The position numbers were made by a program, and so were the translations under genes. Positions 61,536-64,000 of a stretch of 64,000 nucleotides of DNA are shown here, piece after piece. Source of the stretch: an uncultured Flavobacteriales bacterium (GTDB lineage: Bacteria; Bacteroidota; Bacteroidia; Flavobacteriales_D; Parvicellaceae); NCBI GenBank assembly GCA_943788115.1, contig CALSPA010000003.1, positions 1 to 64,000 of the forward strand, written 5' to 3'. The notes beneath the pieces are model-generated. The model had not been told where the DNA came from and did not search any database. It saw only the letters and a list, made by a program, of their open reading frames with translations. How positions within the stretch are numbered: position 1 is the first letter of the stretch; each line of letters opens with the position of its first letter.

Positions 61536-61548
61536 AAAAAACAAAACC

Positions 61549-62706
61549 ATGAAAGAAGTTAAAAATGTTGATTATGGACTTGAGAAAATTTTTGAGGGAG
61601 CTCAAGATTTTCTTCCTTTATTAGGAACAGACTATGTTGAATTTTATGTTGGCAACGCCAAACAATCTGCACACTTTTATAAAACTGCATTTGGATTTCA
61701 ATCGTATGCATATGCAGGCTTAGAAACTGGACTTAAAGATCGCGTTTCATATGTTTTAAAGCAGGACAAAATCAGGCTAGTTTTAACAACTGCACTAAAT
61801 AGCAAATCAGAAGTTGGCGAACACGTTAAAAAACATGGAGATGGCGTTAAAATAGTTGCTCTTTGGGTTGAAGATGCTAGAAAATCTTATGAAGAAACCA
61901 TTAAAAGAGGAGCTAAATCTTACATGGAGCCAGTTGTAGAAAAAGATAAAGATGGTGAAGTTGTAAGAGCGGGTATTTATACTTATGGTGAAACAGTACA
62001 CATGTTTGTTGAGCGTAAAAATTATAATGGTGATTTTTTACCGGGTTTTAAAAAATGGGAATCTGATTACAACCCATCCTCTGTTGGGTTAAAATACATT
62101 GACCACATGGTTGGGAATGTAGGCTGGGGAGAAATGAATACCTGGGTAAAATGGTATGAAGATGTAATGGGATTCGTAAACTTTTTATCTTTTGATGACA
62201 AACAAATTCATACAGAATATTCTGCTCTAATGAGTAAAGTAATGAGTAATGGAAATGGAAGAATTAAATTCCCAATTAACGAACCCGCAGAAGGAAAAAA
62301 ACGTTCTCAAATTGAAGAATATCTTGACTTTTACGAAGGTTCAGGTGTTCAACACATAGCAGTGGCAACAAATGACATTATAGGAACCATTACTGAAATG
62401 AGGAAAAGAGGCATAGAGTTTTTAAGCACACCTCCTGATGAATATTACAAATCTGTTCCCATTAGATTAGAAGAGCACAATCATAAATTAATTGAAGACA
62501 TTGAAGTTCTTAAAGGTCTAGGCATAATGATAGATGCAGATGAAGAAGGTTATTTGTTACAAATCTTCACAAAACCAGTTGAGGATCGACCAACACTTTT
62601 CTTTGAAATCATTCAAAGGATGGGTGCTAGAGGCTTTGGAGCAGGAAATTTCAAAGCATTATTTGAATCTATAGAAAGAGAACAGCAAAAAAGAGGAACA
62701 TTGTAA
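61549..62706 (+). CDS. hpd: 4-hydroxyphenylpyruvate dioxygenase
   Basis: 'GTDYVEFYVGNAKQSAHFYKTAFGFQSYAYAGLETG', 'DHMVGNVGWGEMNTWVKWYEDVMGF', 'YLLQIFTKPVEDRPTLFFEIIQRMGARGFGAGNFKALFE'; start at MKEVKN. Confidence 0.95.
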   Translation: MKEVKNVDYGLEKIFEGAQDFLPLLGTDYVEFYVGNAKQSAHFYKTAFGFQSYAYAGLETGLKDRVSYVLKQDKIRLVLTTALNSKSEVGEHVKKHGDGVKIVALWVEDARKSYEETIKRGAKSYMEPVVEKDKDGEVVRAGIYTYGETVHMFVERKNYNGDFLPGFKKWESDYNPSSVGLKYIDHMVGNVGWGEMNTWVKWYEDVMGFVNFLSFDDKQIHTEYSALMSKVMSNGNGRIKFPINEPAEGKKRSQIEEYLDFYEGSGVQHIAVATNDIIGTITEMRKRGIEFLSTPPDEYYKSVPIRLEEHNHKLIEDIEVLKGLGIMIDADEEGYLLQIFTKPVEDRPTLFFEIIQRMGARGFGAGNFKALFESIEREQQKRGTL

Positions 62707-63666
62707 ATGCAGAAATTAATTGAAGAAATAGTTGCTAAACTTGAGAGTGAAGGGCAAAACCCTAAAACTCATTTTGAAGGAATGTTACACAGTAAACCAA
62801 TGAATTATTGGGATTACATTCAGACAGAGCCCTTGTTAAATCTTCAAACTCAACGTACCAATCTTCCAGATGAGCTTATTTTTATAATGTATCATCAGAT
62901 TAACGAGTTACTTTTTAAAATGATTCTCTGGGAAATAGAACAAGTTGCTTTTAACAAAGACTTAAATGCAACATTCTTTAGCTCCAGATTAGACCGTATA
63001 AGTCGCTATTTCGATTTGCTTTCTGGTTCTTTCAAAATAATGGGTGATGGTATGGAAGTGGAGCAATACATGAAGTTTAGAAACACATTAGCACCAGCTA
63101 GCGGATTTCAAAGTGCTCAATATAGAATGATTGAATTTGGTAGTACAGAGCTAATCAATCTAATAGATTTTAGATTTAGAGACTCTATTAATAGAAATAC
63201 TCCATTTAAACATGCATTTGATCACTTGTACTGGCAAGCTGCTGGGAAAAACCATCAAACCGGAGAGAAATCAACTTTAATTAACTTATTTGAAGATAAA
63301 TACATGGATACTTTCATTCGTTTTATGAAAGATTACAACACTAAAAATCTGTGGTCAACGTTTAAAAATCTGCCTGAAAAAGAAAGAAAAGATTTGAACT
63401 TGGTTAATTCTATGAGACATTATGATCATACAGTAAATGTATTGTGGGTAATGGAACATTTTAATGCCGCTGGAAAATATTTAGACAGCGGTAAAAAGTC
63501 TGCCCAAGCAACTGGAGGAAGTGATTGGAAGAAATACATGCACCCACAATATCAAAGAAGAGTTTTTTTCCCAGACTTGTGGACAAATCAGGAATTAAAA
63601 GATTGGGGTAAACAAAATCTAGAAAATCATAAAATACTCACTAAATTAGAGGGCATTAAAATTTAA
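62707..63666 (+). CDS. tryptophan 2,3-dioxygenase family protein
   Basis: '[26 protein letters not shown]', '[14 protein letters not shown]', '[24 protein letters not shown]'. Confidence 0.9.
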   Translation: MQKLIEEIVAKLESEGQNPKTHFEGMLHSKPMNYWDYIQTEPLLNLQTQRTNLPDELIFIMYHQINELLFKMILWEIEQVAFNKDLNATFFSSRLDRISRYFDLLSGSFKIMGDGMEVEQYMKFRNTLAPASGFQSAQYRMIEFGSTELINLIDFRFRDSINRNTPFKHAFDHLYWQAAGKNHQTGEKSTLINLFEDKYMDTFIRFMKDYNTKNLWSTFKNLPEKERKDLNLVNSMRHYDHTVNVLWVMEHFNAAGKYLDSGKKSAQATGGSDWKKYMHPQYQRRVFFPDLWTNQELKDWGKQNLENHKILTKLEGIKI

Positions 63667-63668
63667 AC

Positions 63669-64000
63669 ATGATGGAAGACTCAAAAAAATTAGAAGAATT
63701 TCAAGCCAAGATAGATGCTGATGTTAAAATTGAGCCTAAAGACTGGATGCCAGAAAAATACCGTCAAAATTTAATCAGACAAATTTCTCAACATGCTCAT
63801 TCTGAAATTATTGGAATGCAGCCCGAAGGAAATTGGCTAACAAGGGCTCCAAGCTTAAGAAGTAAAAAAATTCTAATGGCTAAAATTCAAGATGAAGCAG
63901 GACACGGACTTTATCTCTATTGTGCTGCAGAAACTCTAGGTGTTAAACGAGAACAATTTCTCAAATGGCTTCATGATGGTGTCGCAAAATATTCAAGTGT
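63669..64000 (+). CDS. paaA: 1,2-phenylacetyl-CoA epoxidase subunit PaaA (partial, runs off window)
   Basis: Translation [110 protein letters not shown]. Confidence 0.93.
   Translation, partial: MMEDSKKLEEFQAKIDADVKIEPKDWMPEKYRQNLIRQISQHAHSEIIGMQPEGNWLTRAPSLRSKKILMAKIQDEAGHGLYLYCAAETLGVKREQFLKWLHDGVAKYSS

Overview
AT-rich chromosomal window from a Bacteroidota bacterium, most likely a marine-type member of Flavobacteriales (type IX secretion C-terminal sorting domains, SusC/SusD, LytTR regulators, cobalamin-riboswitch BtuB locus). No phage, IS element, rRNA or CRISPR array was seen. Contents in order: T9SS-secreted proteins; an MBL hydrolase; a TolB-like propeller/OM-barrel protein; a TauE-like protein, M20 peptidase and RecQ; a tandem pair of T9SS paralogues; a housekeeping block (DUF4286, TPR protein, serS, rpmA, rplU); a signalling block (LpxD-like, GAF-PP2C phosphatase, two LytTR regulators, propeller-His-kinase); sufS; a B12 locus (cobalamin riboswitch, BtuB-like receptor, BtuG-like beta-propeller lipoprotein, DUF6580-type membrane protein); a GH16/GH3 SusCD locus, probably a laminarin/beta-1,3-glucan PUL; a Cys-rich duplicated T9SS protein; an ECF sigma gene overlapping a gene with the architecture of a dual-membrane-spanning anti-sigma factor; tRNA-Leu and tRNA-Gly; mutS; and an aromatic catabolism run (hmgA, hpd, TDO, paaA). 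The strongest leads are the ECF sigma / trans-envelope anti-sigma pair (about 53.1-55.4 kb), the B12 locus (about 32.5-36.2 kb), and a domain shared by two non-enzymatic proteins of the glucan PUL. At least nine apparent single-base frameshifts in six genes need checking against reads before any are called pseudogenes.
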